A DNA stretch of 64,000 nucleotides. It comes from Kitasatospora sp. NBC_01287 (GTDB lineage Bacteria > Actinomycetota > Actinomycetes > Streptomycetales > Streptomycetaceae). Positions 40,976 to 47,625 of this stretch are shown in pieces. The notes beneath the pieces were generated by a model that worked only from the letters and a program-made list of their open reading frames with translations, searched no databases and had not been told where the DNA came from. The DNA lies in assembly GCF_026340565.1 (NCBI RefSeq), contig NZ_JAPEPB010000003.1, positions 1 to 64,000 of the forward strand. Reading direction: 5' to 3'. Numbering within the stretch: position 1 is the first letter of the stretch; each line of letters opens with the position of its first letter. A program made the position numbers and the translations under genes.

Positions 40976-41068
40976 TCAGCTCCGGGTCGTGATGGTCGGC
41001 CGGGTGATGGCTTCGGTGGCGGCGATCAGCACGCCGAGGGCGATGGCGTAGTAGCCGATCCGGTGCAC
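40976..41068 (-). CDS. micro membrane peptide, 30 aa
   Basis: The GTG at 41068 lies 1 nt after the stop of the upstream gene, and the stop lies 1 nt before the next ATG. The product has one hydrophobic stretch (IGYYAIALGVLIAATEAI) that could span the membrane. Coupling on both sides argues for translation, but the length leaves doubt. Confidence 0.45.
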   Translation of the reverse strand: MHRIGYYAIALGVLIAATEAITRPTITTRS

Positions 41069-41069
41069 G

Positions 41070-41288
41070 TCAGTTCTCCGGGGCCACGCGCCAGTGGGGG
41101 GTGAGGCCGTTGGCGCGGATGTTGGCGAGTTTCTGGTCGCGGTCGTTGTCGCCGTAGGCGGACCGGCCGCATCCGGTGCAGGGATAGGGCCCGCCGGTGA
41201 TCTTGGTGCACAGGTAGTCGTGGTAGGGGCTGCCGTCGGGGTGAGAGGCGGTGACGACGTAGATCGGACGGTCCCGGTGCGGGCCCAT
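41070..41288 (-). CDS. small zinc-binding protein, 72 aa
   Basis: ATG 41288 starts MGPHRDRPIYVVTASHPDGS. The CTKITGGPYPCTGCG stretch gives Cys ligands for a small zinc site, with a helix afterward. The C-terminus HWRVAPEN is short. Part of a chain of coupled small genes; function unknown. Confidence 0.6.
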   Translation of the reverse strand: MGPHRDRPIYVVTASHPDGSPYHDYLCTKITGGPYPCTGCGRSAYGDNDRDQKLANIRANGLTPHWRVAPEN

Positions 41289-41289
41289 G

Positions 41290-41730
41290 TCAGGCCGCGA
41301 TGAGCTGGTCGACGGAAGCCGGGTAGAGGCGCCGCATCTCCGCTTCGACAGCGGCGGTGACTCGCTGCTGGGCGGCGGCTGCGGCACCGCCGAATGCCCG
41401 GTCGTCGGCGTCCCGGTGGTCGACCGCGGTGGGTAGCCGGGTGGTGGTGAGGGGCCCGTTCTGGTACCAGATCGCCCAGGAGCCGCTGCCGCTGTCGGTG
41501 ATGAGCTGCCCGGCGCGGATGCCTCGGCCGTGGGCGGTGAACGTGTAGGTGACGTGGACGGGGCGGCCGGGCTGCTCGTCGTACTGGCAGTACGGCTTGA
41601 TCGTGTAGTAGGTGACGCCGATCTGCGCGTTGCGGACGAACTCGTCGTGCTCGGCGCGGATCCGCTTGACCTCGCGGTCGGCGATGATGCGGCTGGCGCC
41701 CTTGCGGATGAGGTGGGTGGCGATGTTCAT
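41290..41730 (-). CDS. hypothetical protein, 146 aa
   Basis: ATG 41730 begins MNIATHLIRKGASRIIADRE. A basic helix is followed by a beta domain (VTYYTIKPYCQYD, then HVTYTFTAHGRGIRAGQLIT) and a long C-terminal helix (AQQRVTAAVEAEMRRLYPAS). A longer reading upstream has Arg/Pro/Ser bias typical of non-coding frames. No family recognised. Confidence 0.65.
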   Translation of the reverse strand: MNIATHLIRKGASRIIADREVKRIRAEHDEFVRNAQIGVTYYTIKPYCQYDEQPGRPVHVTYTFTAHGRGIRAGQLITDSGSGSWAIWYQNGPLTTTRLPTAVDHRDADDRAFGGAAAAAQQRVTAAVEAEMRRLYPASVDQLIAA

Positions 41731-41821
41731 ACTGGCGGTGGCCCTTCTGCTCGATGCGGGTGGCAGGGTTGCCCGGGGAGGTCGGTGAGTTTGGCGACCT
41801 GGCGGCCGCCCCGGGGTAGTG

Positions 41822-42067
41822 CTAGCTGCGGGGCGTGAGCTCCGGGATCTCGACGCCGAGCTCCCGGGCAAGGGCCTCGATCACGGCCTCGATTCGGCCG
41901 CTGAGCGAGTGGCTGGGGATGGCGTGCCGACGGATCAGGGCCTTCTCGGCGGGGGTGCCGTACGTCGTGGCCTGCTCCAGGAAGCTGTCGGCCACGTAGC
42001 CGCGGCGATCAGCTGCAACCATTTGGAGGAGGATCGGGAAGTCGGCGGGGGTGGCAGTGGCGGCCAT
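41822..42067 (-). CDS. small helical protein, 81 aa
   Basis: Sequence MAATATPADFPILLQMVAAD, then IEAVIEALARELGVEIPELT, an all-helical pattern. The ATG (42067) follows GGGAACC. No motif. The ~90-bp gap downstream to the 146-aa gene holds no other feature I can support. Confidence 0.6.
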   Translation of the reverse strand: MAATATPADFPILLQMVAADRRGYVADSFLEQATTYGTPAEKALIRRHAIPSHSLSGRIEAVIEALARELGVEIPELTPRS

Positions 42068-42171
42068 CGTGGGTTCCCTTGTCTTGTCGGATTTCTATCG
42101 GCTTGTGAGGGTATGGGGGGCCTGGGGAGGCCGGCGTTCTTGGTCGGATGGGCGGCCGCCCCGGGGCGCAG

Positions 42172-42243
42172 TTACTGCTGCGGGTTGACGACGTCGCGGT
42201 TGTAGCCGTCGAGGGCCCGGTCGAGTCGCTGGTCGAGGTTCAC
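42172..42243 (-). CDS. micro ORF, 23 aa
   Basis: GTG 42243 lies 3 nt after the stop of the 65-aa gene. The peptide MNLDQRLDRALDGYNRDVVN is a charged amphipathic helix. It may be real through coupling, or spurious; nothing else supports it. Confidence 0.3.
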   Translation of the reverse strand: MNLDQRLDRALDGYNRDVVNPQQ

Positions 42244-42246
42244 CGG

Positions 42247-42444
42247 TCAGACCTTCTTGAGCTGGTCGGGGCGGTAGGCGCGCTCGCCGAGGAGCCATTC
42301 GGTGACCTTGTGGTCGATGCCGGCGACGGCGACGAGTTCGTCTCCGGCGGTGTCGACAACTCGGCCGGTGCGGCCGAGAGTCTTGGTGGGCTGTCCTTCG
42401 GTGTCGATCACGGTGACTTCGTCGCCGATTCCGAACATGGGCAT
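42247..42444 (-). CDS. small SH3/KOW-like beta protein, 65 aa
   Basis: The sequence FGIGDEVTVIDTEGQPTKTL, then GRTGRVVDTAGDELVAVAG, reads as a small SH3-like beta barrel of the kind that opens with GDxVxV and GxxGxV. The start ATG 42444 has AAAGGGAA upstream. Such folds bind nucleic acids or proteins; a specific role is not apparent. Confidence 0.65.
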   Translation of the reverse strand: MPMFGIGDEVTVIDTEGQPTKTLGRTGRVVDTAGDELVAVAGIDHKVTEWLLGERAYRPDQLKKV

Positions 42445-42510
42445 GACAGTTCCCTTTCGATGTCTATCGGCTGACAGGTTGGCGATCGGCTAGGTAGCCG
42501 AGGATCCGGA

Positions 42511-42633
42511 TCAGGTCTTCGGCGTTGCGCTGGACTTGCGGGTCGTCGTGGTCGTGGTCGTGGGGTGCGGGCCTGCCGAGGGCGCGGTGGCGACGGACAG
42601 GTTGTCCTCGGCATGGCGATGAAGGGCGCTCAC
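42511..42633 (-). CDS. uncertain micro ORF, 40 aa
   Basis: GTG 42633 overlaps the upstream stop (GTGA) and gives a Thr-rich 40-aa peptide. An alternative frame ending at 42464 contains a more protein-like segment (NAEDLIRILGYLADRQPVSR) but has no good start. Either a frameshift separates start and end of one small gene, or only one frame is real. Confidence 0.3.
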   Translation of the reverse strand: MSALHRHAEDNLSVATAPSAGPHPTTTTTTTRKSSATPKT

Positions 42634-42758
42634 TGGGCGAGTTCGGCGAGGATCTGGTCGGCGAGCTGCTCGGTGTAGCAGTCGGCCTCGGTCGCCTCGG
42701 CCTCGTCCGTCCAGAGCCCGTCGGGCGCGTCCTGCCAGGCCTCGGGGGAGACACTCAC
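42630..42758 (-). CDS. small acidic protein, 42 aa
   Basis: GTG 42758 follows GGAG by 5 nt and overlaps the upstream stop. The sequence (SPEAWQDAPDGLWTDEAEA, then EADCYTEQLADQILAELAQ) is strongly acidic and helical. Part of a run of coupled micro genes; could mimic DNA or be a protein inhibitor, which is only a guess from charge. Confidence 0.5.
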   Translation of the reverse strand: MSVSPEAWQDAPDGLWTDEAEATEADCYTEQLADQILAELAQ

Positions 42759-42880
42759 TGCTGCTCCTGCGGGGTTTCGGGCTTCGGGGGGTTGCCGCCG
42801 GGGGTTCCGGTCTCCAGCCAGTCGAGGTGGATCAGTACCGGGGCGGGCGGCGGCTCAGCGGGCGTGTTGCTGGCGTTCAC
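42755..42880 (-). CDS. small Pro-rich protein, 41 aa
   Basis: GTG 42880 overlaps the preceding stop (GTGA). Sequence contains PPPAPVLIHLDWLETGTPGG and ends in Gln/Glu. Mostly disordered with one short beta or helical segment. Translational coupling on both sides is the main evidence. Confidence 0.5.
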   Translation of the reverse strand: MNASNTPAEPPPAPVLIHLDWLETGTPGGNPPKPETPQEQQ

Positions 42881-43038
42881 TGGGGTTCCTCGGTGTCGGG
42901 CGTGCCTCCGTAGAAGCCGCTGTGCGGGTCGGTGAGGTGGCGGGCGTGGATCAGGAATCCGTCGAAGCGGGCGGGCGGATCCTGCGGGCCCGTGGGGTTA
43001 CCGCATGCCTGGCAGGGGCTGCCGACCGGGGCGTTCAC
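42877..43038 (-). CDS. small zinc-finger-like protein, 53 aa
   Basis: GTG 43038 has GGAG 7 nt upstream. A CxxC pair (PCQACGNPTGPQD) and His residues in LIHARHLTDPHSG could ligate zinc. Coupled by GTGA to its neighbours. No known function. Confidence 0.55.
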   Translation of the reverse strand: MNAPVGSPCQACGNPTGPQDPPARFDGFLIHARHLTDPHSGFYGGTPDTEEPQ

Positions 43039-43283
43039 CGCTGGGCTCCGTTCGGCCTGGGCCGGGCGCGGCAGGTTTCGGCGTGGGCTTGGGACCACGC
43101 TTTCGCGTCGCGGATCGGCTGGTCCTGCTCGTAGAGGTGCGGGCCGAGGAACGTGCGAGTGGATCCGCACGGGCTGAAACACCAGGCCGTGACACGGTCG
43201 GGGTCGATGTCCTCGATGTCGACGGTGGCGCCGCCGACGGTCAGGTAGCGGGCGATGACGCCGTCGGGCCAGGTGGTGGTCAC
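43035..43283 (-). CDS. small hypothetical protein, 82 aa
   Basis: The N-terminal beta part (WPDGVIARYLTVGGATVDIE) is followed by a segment with WCFSPCGSTRTF and an AETCRARPRP end, so three Cys could bind a metal. The ATG overlaps the upstream stop. No family recognised. Confidence 0.6.
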   Translation of the reverse strand: MTTTWPDGVIARYLTVGGATVDIEDIDPDRVTAWCFSPCGSTRTFLGPHLYEQDQPIRDAKAWSQAHAETCRARPRPNGAQR

Positions 43284-43498
43284 TGCTGCTCCTTGAGGTT
43301 TTCGCCGAACGCGTTCCAGGCGGCGGGCCGGCCGTAGATGTCGCGGGTGGCCCAGGCGCCGATGTCGGGCGCCCCCCAGCCGAAGCGGGGTGCGGAGGGG
43401 TGCGGGTAGTCAACGGGTTCGTCGAGCGGGGTGTCGGTGAGGGCTTCGGCGATTTCCCGGGCGGTGAGGCCCATCGTGCGGGCCCGGTCGACGCTCAC
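43280..43498 (-). CDS. small hypothetical protein, 72 aa
   Basis: A helical start (TMGLTAREIAEALTDTPLDE) resembles a short HTH or dimerisation motif; the end is polar and Trp-rich (RFGWGAPDIGAWATRDIYGR). GTG 43498 overlaps the upstream stop. Function unknown. Confidence 0.55.
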   Translation of the reverse strand: MSVDRARTMGLTAREIAEALTDTPLDEPVDYPHPSAPRFGWGAPDIGAWATRDIYGRPAAWNAFGENLKEQQ

Positions 43499-43653
43499 CG
43501 CGGGGCCTCGTCGGCCTGCCGCAGGTGCTCCTTGATCTCGGCGACGGCGTCGGCGCGCTGCTCGCCGGTGAGAGTGAAGTCGGTGAGCGCAGCGGCCGCG
43601 GACTGAGCGGCGGCGAGCGGGTCGGTAGGCGGTTGCTCAGCGGGCTCGGCCAT
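43495..43653 (-). CDS. small helical protein, 52 aa
   Basis: ATG 43653 overlaps the excisionase-like gene's stop (TGATG). The sequence is Ala/Gln/Glu-rich and amphipathic (EQRADAVAEIKEHLRQADEA), likely a small coiled coil. No further information. Confidence 0.55.
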   Translation of the reverse strand: MAEPAEQPPTDPLAAAQSAAAALTDFTLTGEQRADAVAEIKEHLRQADEAPR

Positions 43654-43880
43654 CACGCCACCTCACCCAAGTCGTAGATGGCTTGCAGCTTCGCGGCGAC
43701 CACGGCAACTGGGATGCGAATCGCTCCGCCTCGGCCGGCCTGGCCACGGGACCACTGCTTCCCGTGGCGGATGGCTTCGAGCTCGCCGTCCTTCACCCAG
43801 CGGTAGACGGTCGGAACGCTGACCCGGAGAGCTGTTGCCACCTCTCTCACGGTCAGTACAGGGGGGCTCTCCGGGAGCAT
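43653..43880 (-). CDS. excisionase/MerR-like HTH protein
   Basis: I use ATG 43880, which has GGAGAG 7 nt upstream; a GTG at 43970 would add 30 residues and would place the operator region inside the gene. The 75-aa product has VREVATALRVSVPTVYRWVK then a wing (DGELEAIRHGKQW), the standard excisionase/HTH_17 pattern. As the first gene of a ~10-kb minus-strand run it may both bind the divergent control region and act in excision or transfer. Confidence 0.78.
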   Translation of the reverse strand: MLPESPPVLTVREVATALRVSVPTVYRWVKDGELEAIRHGKQWSRGQAGRGGAIRIPVAVVAAKLQAIYDLGEVA

Positions 43881-43937
43881 CTGTGAGCTCTCCAATCGAG
43901 TCGTCTCGGATGGGGACGACTCGACTGTATAGCTTCT

Positions 43938-43982
43938 CTTGAAAGGTTGCAAGGTTCTCTCGCTATCCACGAGCGAACCTTG
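43938..43982. promoter_or_regulatory. divergent control region with GntR-type operator candidate
   Basis: A 23-bp element (43938-43960: CTTGAAAGGTTGCAAGGTTC then TCT) recurs with 4-5 mismatches at 48364-48386. It overlaps an imperfect inverted repeat in which CAAGGTTC/CGCT on the left matches AGCG/AACCTTG on the right (43949-43982). A plus-strand promoter (TTGAAA, 17-18 bp, then CTATCC) lies inside. It separates the minus-strand excisionase-like operon from the plus-strand UTRA/GntR operon. Confidence 0.55.
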
Positions 43983-44041
43983 TGCCCTACCGTGAAAGGC
44001 AACAAGGTCGTTCGATCATGATTCGCACAGGGGAGTAGCTC

Positions 44042-44584
44042 TTGAGCAGGGAACACTGGGCGGAGGACGCAGAGCCGTATCTCCGTCCGGTTGCCACAGG
44101 AGAACCCGGCGCCTGGCAACAGGAAGCACAGCAGCACGGGCACAGGGGGGAGCAGCAGCTCACCGAAGTGGGTGAGGTCGTCCCACCTGCCCGCGTGGCT
44201 CGCGCGCTGCGCATATCAGGTGGCACCCCAGTTGTCGTGCGCCGTCGGATCATCTCTCTCGACGGCAAAGCAACAGAGCTGACCGACTCCTATTACCCAG
44301 CCCACATCGCACGAGGTACCGCCCTAGCCGAGCCCCGGAAGATCCGTGGCGGCGCCGTCACCCTGCTCGCCGAACTCGGCTACGTCGGACACGCCCGGCA
44401 CGAGGAAGTGATGGCGCGCGAGCCCAGCGACGGGGAGCGGACAGCGCTCGCACTAGACGACAACGAGTGGGTCCTCGATGTCTGCCGACTTGTAGTCAAC
44501 GCCGACGACGAGCCGTTCGAGGTCACCACCATGACGATGCCTGCACGCGGGCGCACCCTCCACTACATCGCCAAGATCGGCTGA
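44042..44584 (+). CDS. stand-alone UTRA-domain protein
   Basis: A 180-aa protein from TTG 44042, with GGGGAG 6 nt upstream. It aligns by eye to the effector-binding half of GntR/HutC regulators: RALRISGGTPVVVRRRIISL, then ATELTDSYYPAHIARGTALA, then GAVTLLAELGY, EEVMAREPS and a final CRLVVNADDEPFEVTTMTMP. The usual N-terminal winged helix is absent; the first ~30 residues are unrelated. The next gene is a complete GntR/UTRA protein with the same signatures. It could heterodimerise with it and act as an anti-repressor or ligand sensor. Confidence 0.78.
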   Translation: MSREHWAEDAEPYLRPVATGEPGAWQQEAQQHGHRGEQQLTEVGEVVPPARVARALRISGGTPVVVRRRIISLDGKATELTDSYYPAHIARGTALAEPRKIRGGAVTLLAELGYVGHARHEEVMAREPSDGERTALALDDNEWVLDVCRLVVNADDEPFEVTTMTMPARGRTLHYIAKIG

Positions 44585-44587
44585 CAC

Positions 44588-45403
44588 ATGACTGACGAAG
44601 ACGACGCCAAGGCGCAGGCGAGGCAGGCGAAAGCGGAAGCGCTGGACCGCCTGGGAGCCAATGAGAGCAGCTGGGCTCAGCACGAGCTCGTCGCTAACTA
44701 CCTGCGGTACGGCATTCTGACTGGCGACTCCCCGCCCGGAAGCAAACTGCTGTCCACGCCGCGGCTGGTTGAGATGTACGGGATCGCACCGCAGACCATC
44801 AAGAACGCCAACGACATGCTCGCCGAGGAGGGGCTAGTCCGCAGCCAGCGCGGGAGCGGCATCTTTGTTCAGCCGCCCCGGCAGCGGACGCTTACGCCCG
44901 CCAGGTACAAGGAGCCGGCTGCGCCGGGCCAGACCTACCGCTGGCTCGACGAGGCGGCAAAGCAGGGTGATCGCGCGAGTAGCACGCTGCTGGAGGTGGC
45001 GGAGGTAGGGCCGCCGGCAGACGCGGCTGCGGCGATGGGGCTGGGTGCGGGCGGTGTGGCGATCCTGCGAGTCCAGATGCTTTCGATGAATGATGAGCCT
45101 GCGGAGCTCGTGAAGTCCTACTATCCGGTCGAGATCGCCCGGGGCACGCAGATCGCCGAGAAGAAGAAGATCAAGGGTGGCACCCCGCGCCTGCTGGCAG
45201 ACATGGGCTACCCACCCGTCCGCTGCGTTGACAAGGTGATGGCCATCCTGCCGACCCCGGAGCACGTCAAGGCCCTCAAGATGCCGGGCAAGCTTCCCGT
45301 GCTGCGCACCCTGCGCGTGGTCTACAGCAACAACGACCGGGTCATTGAAGTAACGGAGATGGTGAAGGCCAGCCACCTTTACGCAGTCGAGTACGAGTTC
45401 TGA
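44588..45403 (+). CDS. GntR-family regulator (HutC/UTRA type)
   Basis: A 271-aa protein. Residues ~28-100 are a GntR winged helix (LVANYLRYGILTGDSPPGSK, then TPRLVEMYGIAPQTIKNAND, then GLVRSQRGSGIFV). Residues ~115-268 are a UTRA domain (ELVKSYYPVEIARGTQIAEK, then TPRLLADMGYP). This class includes KorSA-like repressors of Streptomyces conjugative elements. It is probably the main repressor for the transfer/maintenance switch and likely binds the operator at 43.95 kb. Only 3 bp separate it from the UTRA-only gene. Confidence 0.88.
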   Translation: MTDEDDAKAQARQAKAEALDRLGANESSWAQHELVANYLRYGILTGDSPPGSKLLSTPRLVEMYGIAPQTIKNANDMLAEEGLVRSQRGSGIFVQPPRQRTLTPARYKEPAAPGQTYRWLDEAAKQGDRASSTLLEVAEVGPPADAAAAMGLGAGGVAILRVQMLSMNDEPAELVKSYYPVEIARGTQIAEKKKIKGGTPRLLADMGYPPVRCVDKVMAILPTPEHVKALKMPGKLPVLRTLRVVYSNNDRVIEVTEMVKASHLYAVEYEF

Positions 45404-45460
45404 TGCTGGCGGAGTAACAGCTTGGCAACTCCCTGATCGCCCGTCAGTCTCTGCTGCGAG

Positions 45461-45494
45461 GCTGCTCCTGCCCGTCCCCGACAGCAGGAGCAGC
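45461..45494 (+). promoter_or_regulatory. hairpin sequestering a ribosome-binding site
   Basis: GCTGCTCCTGC (45461-45471) is the exact complement of GCAGGAGCAGC (45484-45494), with a 12-nt loop. The second arm contains the GGAG Shine-Dalgarno of the ATG at 45498. Folded, the RNA would block translation; unfolded or processed, it would allow it. It may also serve as a terminator for the GntR gene. Confidence 0.6.
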
Positions 45495-45497
45495 ACG

Positions 45498-45620
45498 ATG
45501 GCCCTCTTCAAGAAGTCCCAGCCCGCCGACGCCGGGGCCGCCCCCCTCGCCGAGTACAAGGTGGTCTACAAGGGCGGCCTGGCGGAGTTGCCGAAGGCGA
45601 AGGTCCGGCTCCTCGGCTGA
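45498..45620 (+). CDS. small protein, 40 aa, possibly truncated
   Basis: ATG 45498 has GGAG 7 nt upstream (within the hairpin). The sequence MALFKKSQPADAG, then LAEYKVVYKGGLAELPKAKV, looks like the first half of a longer, beta-containing Streptomyces protein of the same opening; here it ends early after RLLG. It may be a decayed copy or a genuine short form. Confidence 0.5.
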   Translation: MALFKKSQPADAGAAPLAEYKVVYKGGLAELPKAKVRLLG

Positions 45621-45713
45621 CCCAAAGCGACCTCGCGCGCTTTGCTACCCGGTAGCGTGAGCACATCCCGACAGGGAGCCAACCGCCATCGCCGCAGCGA
45701 ACGGACGCCATCC

Positions 45714-45995
45714 ATGACCGCACAGCCGATCGAGCACTACGGCTCACCGGACAGCCACAGCCCTCAGACGATCCGCGAGTTCCGCGCGGTCCTCACCGGG
45801 ACGGACCTGGCCCGCTTCAACCGGGAGATCGACGACGTGCCCCTGCACGAGATCCGCCAGTACCTCAAGGGCTGGCAGCACCTGCTCCACCTGCGCACCG
45901 TCCCGGAGATCGGGGAGGCGCTGCGCACCGCGTTCGACCGGCCCGGCACGCCGATCGCCGAGATCTTCCCCGAGTGGGAGGACGTCAGTGTCTGA
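45714..45995 (+). CDS. DUF6247-like protein, putative antitoxin
   Basis: A 93-aa protein from ATG 45714. The stretch IREFRAVLTGTDLARFNREI, then VPLHEIRQYLKGWQHLLHLR, and the terminal FPEWEDVSV are typical of DUF6247 proteins, which in Streptomyces are followed by a RelE/ParE-like gene. The downstream ORF overlaps by 8 bp, as in toxin-antitoxin pairs. Antitoxin role is inferred from pairing. Confidence 0.65.
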   Translation: MTAQPIEHYGSPDSHSPQTIREFRAVLTGTDLARFNREIDDVPLHEIRQYLKGWQHLLHLRTVPEIGEALRTAFDRPGTPIAEIFPEWEDVSV

Positions 45996-46251
45996 CCTGC
46001 CCGACATTTTCCTCGACGACGCAGCGCGGGTAGCGGCCATCGCCATGACTCCGGAGCAGCGCAAGAAGCTGCTGCACACACTTCGCAGCCTCCAGCGGGA
46101 CTCGGAGATCGGTCTGCCGTACACGGCCGGTGACGACCTGTCGGGACGCATCATCGTGGTGCCTGGGGATGACGCCGTCCCGGGGATGACGCTCTCCTAC
46201 CGGATCGGCGAAGAGCAGATCCGGGTCGTCAACATCCTGGTCGGTCCGTAG
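45988..46251 (+). CDS. RelE/ParE-like toxin candidate
   Basis: An 87-aa protein with an early helical hairpin (TPEQRKKLLHTLRSLQRDSE) and a beta C-terminus (GRIIVVPGDDAVPGMTLSYR, then EEQIRVVNILVGP), the fold order of the RelE superfamily, whose members cleave mRNA or inhibit gyrase. Catalytic residues cannot be assigned with confidence. Overlap with the DUF6247 gene supports a pair that would stabilise the element. Confidence 0.6.
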   Translation: MSDLPDIFLDDAARVAAIAMTPEQRKKLLHTLRSLQRDSEIGLPYTAGDDLSGRIIVVPGDDAVPGMTLSYRIGEEQIRVVNILVGP

Positions 46252-46369
46252 AGGGCCGCCCGTGCTGCGGCGGGCTGACGCGCGCCCCTCGGTGCGCCGG
46301 TGCGCTCTAGCGCCGGCCAGCCGCGCGCGATTGAGTAGGGCTGACGCAGACCCTCGAAGAGGAGCAGCA

Positions 46370-46495
46370 ATGCCCGAGACGATCAACGCGGACGGTGGCG
46401 GCGACAAGCTACCCGGCCAGCCGTGGCCCGTGCCGAACCCGGAGCCACAGCCCGACGGTGGGCCGCCCCCCGGCGACGGGGGCCACCGCAAGTGA
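46370..46495 (+). CDS. Asp-Gly-rich 41-aa peptide, possible RiPP precursor
   Basis: ATG 46370 follows GAGGAG at 6 nt. The peptide opens MPETINADGGGDKLPGQPWP and ends PDGGPPPGDGGHRK. It has three Asp-Gly sites (8-9, 29-30, 36-37), no Cys, and many Pro. Asp-Gly is the preferred site for aspartimide formation. Its stop overlaps the start of a PCMT-family methyltransferase (GTGA). In imiditide-type RiPP loci a short precursor is encoded next to such a methyltransferase. The similarity is in layout; the identity as precursor is an inference. Confidence 0.5.
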   Translation: MPETINADGGGDKLPGQPWPVPNPEPQPDGGPPPGDGGHRK

Positions 46496-47625
46496 CCGCC
46501 ACCGATCAGGACCGCCCCGGCACTACGGGGCGGTCCTTCCCCGTATCCGGGCCGTGGGCCGCCGCGATGGACGCGCTCCCCCGGGCCCTGTTCCTGCCCG
46601 ACCTGATGTGGGCGCACGACATGTTTACCGGCGCCAGCGAGCCCGTTGACCGCCGGGCAGATCCCGACGCTTGGGGTGAGGCCGCCGCGGCGGACATCCC
46701 GCTCGTCACCCAGTGGGACGACGGCCGGAACTCCGACGCCCAGGCGGGCACGGTGCCGACCAGCTCGGCGAGCATGCCGTCCATCGTCGCCGGCATGCTC
46801 GAAGACCTCGACGCGAGCCCAGGCATGCGCGTGCTGGAGATCGGCACCGGCACCGGATGGAACGCCGGCCTGCTTGCGCACCGGCTCGGCGACAACGCGG
46901 TGACGACCATTGAAGTGGACCCTGCTGTCGCCGAGGCAGCCCGCGAGCACCTGGCCGCCGCAGGCCTCCACCCCACCGTGATTACAGGCGACGGCTCTGC
47001 CGGTCACCCGGCCGGGGCGCCCTACGATCGGATCATCGCCACCTGCGGCATGCGGCACATTCCGCACGCTTGGATCGAGCAGCTCCAACCGGGCGGTGTC
47101 ATCCTCGCCCCGTGGGGCACGCACTTCGAGAACGGCGACGCCCTGGTGCGTCTGACCGCAGCCCAGGATGGCACCCTGGCGGGCCCGTTCCTGCGCCCGG
47201 TGGAGTTCATGAAGATGCGCTCGCAGCGCCTCACGCCGCCGCAGCATCCTGTCGACTTCCCCGGCGACGCCTCCGTCAGCACAACCGCTGCGCGGCCGCC
47301 GTTCGGGCCGTGGAAGGCGTTTCCGTTCGTTGCTGGCCTGCGCCTCGCAGGCCTCACTCACGTCACGGACCGGCGCGGTGACGAGCGGGTGGTGTGGTTG
47401 TACGGGCTCGCGGACAAGTCGTGGGCCGCCGTCGTGTTCCAGGACGAGGTGGAGCGGTCCACGGTGTGGCAGTCCGGACCGCGGCGGCTCTGGGACGAGA
47501 TGGAGGCAGCCCACGACTGGTGGCAGGCCGCTGGCCGGCCGGGCATCGACCGGTTCGGCCTGACCGTCGATCGCGACGGCCAGCATCCATGGCTGAACAG
47601 TCCCGACAACCGAGTGGAGCCCTGA
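46492..47625 (+). CDS. PCMT-family (protein-L-isoaspartate O-methyltransferase-like) enzyme
   Basis: A 377-aa protein from GTG 46492. Residues ~75-250 are a SAM-dependent methyltransferase with motif I VLEIGTGTGWNAGLL, an acidic loop VTTIEVDPAVAEAAREHL, and the PCMT-like segment GAPYDRIIATCGMRHIP then QLQPGGVILAPW. The ~130-residue C-terminal extension (FGPWKAFPFVAGL, then VVWLYGLADKSWAAVVFQD) is typical of Streptomyces paralogs that work in natural-product or peptide modification rather than repair. Coupled to the small peptide gene upstream and a 44-aa gene downstream. Confidence 0.85.
   Translation: MTATDQDRPGTTGRSFPVSGPWAAAMDALPRALFLPDLMWAHDMFTGASEPVDRRADPDAWGEAAAADIPLVTQWDDGRNSDAQAGTVPTSSASMPSIVAGMLEDLDASPGMRVLEIGTGTGWNAGLLAHRLGDNAVTTIEVDPAVAEAAREHLAAAGLHPTVITGDGSAGHPAGAPYDRIIATCGMRHIPHAWIEQLQPGGVILAPWGTHFENGDALVRLTAAQDGTLAGPFLRPVEFMKMRSQRLTPPQHPVDFPGDASVSTTAARPPFGPWKAFPFVAGLRLAGLTHVTDRRGDERVVWLYGLADKSWAAVVFQDEVERSTVWQSGPRRLWDEMEAAHDWWQAAGRPGIDRFGLTVDRDGQHPWLNSPDNRVEP

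Noticed and set aside
42464..42754. 96-codon minus-strand frame with a protein-like end (LIRILGYLADRQP)
   Set aside because: Most of it is Arg/Pro/Ser-rich and antiparallel in phase to two better-supported small genes; only its end looks genuine and it lacks a start, so it is mentioned as an alternative only.
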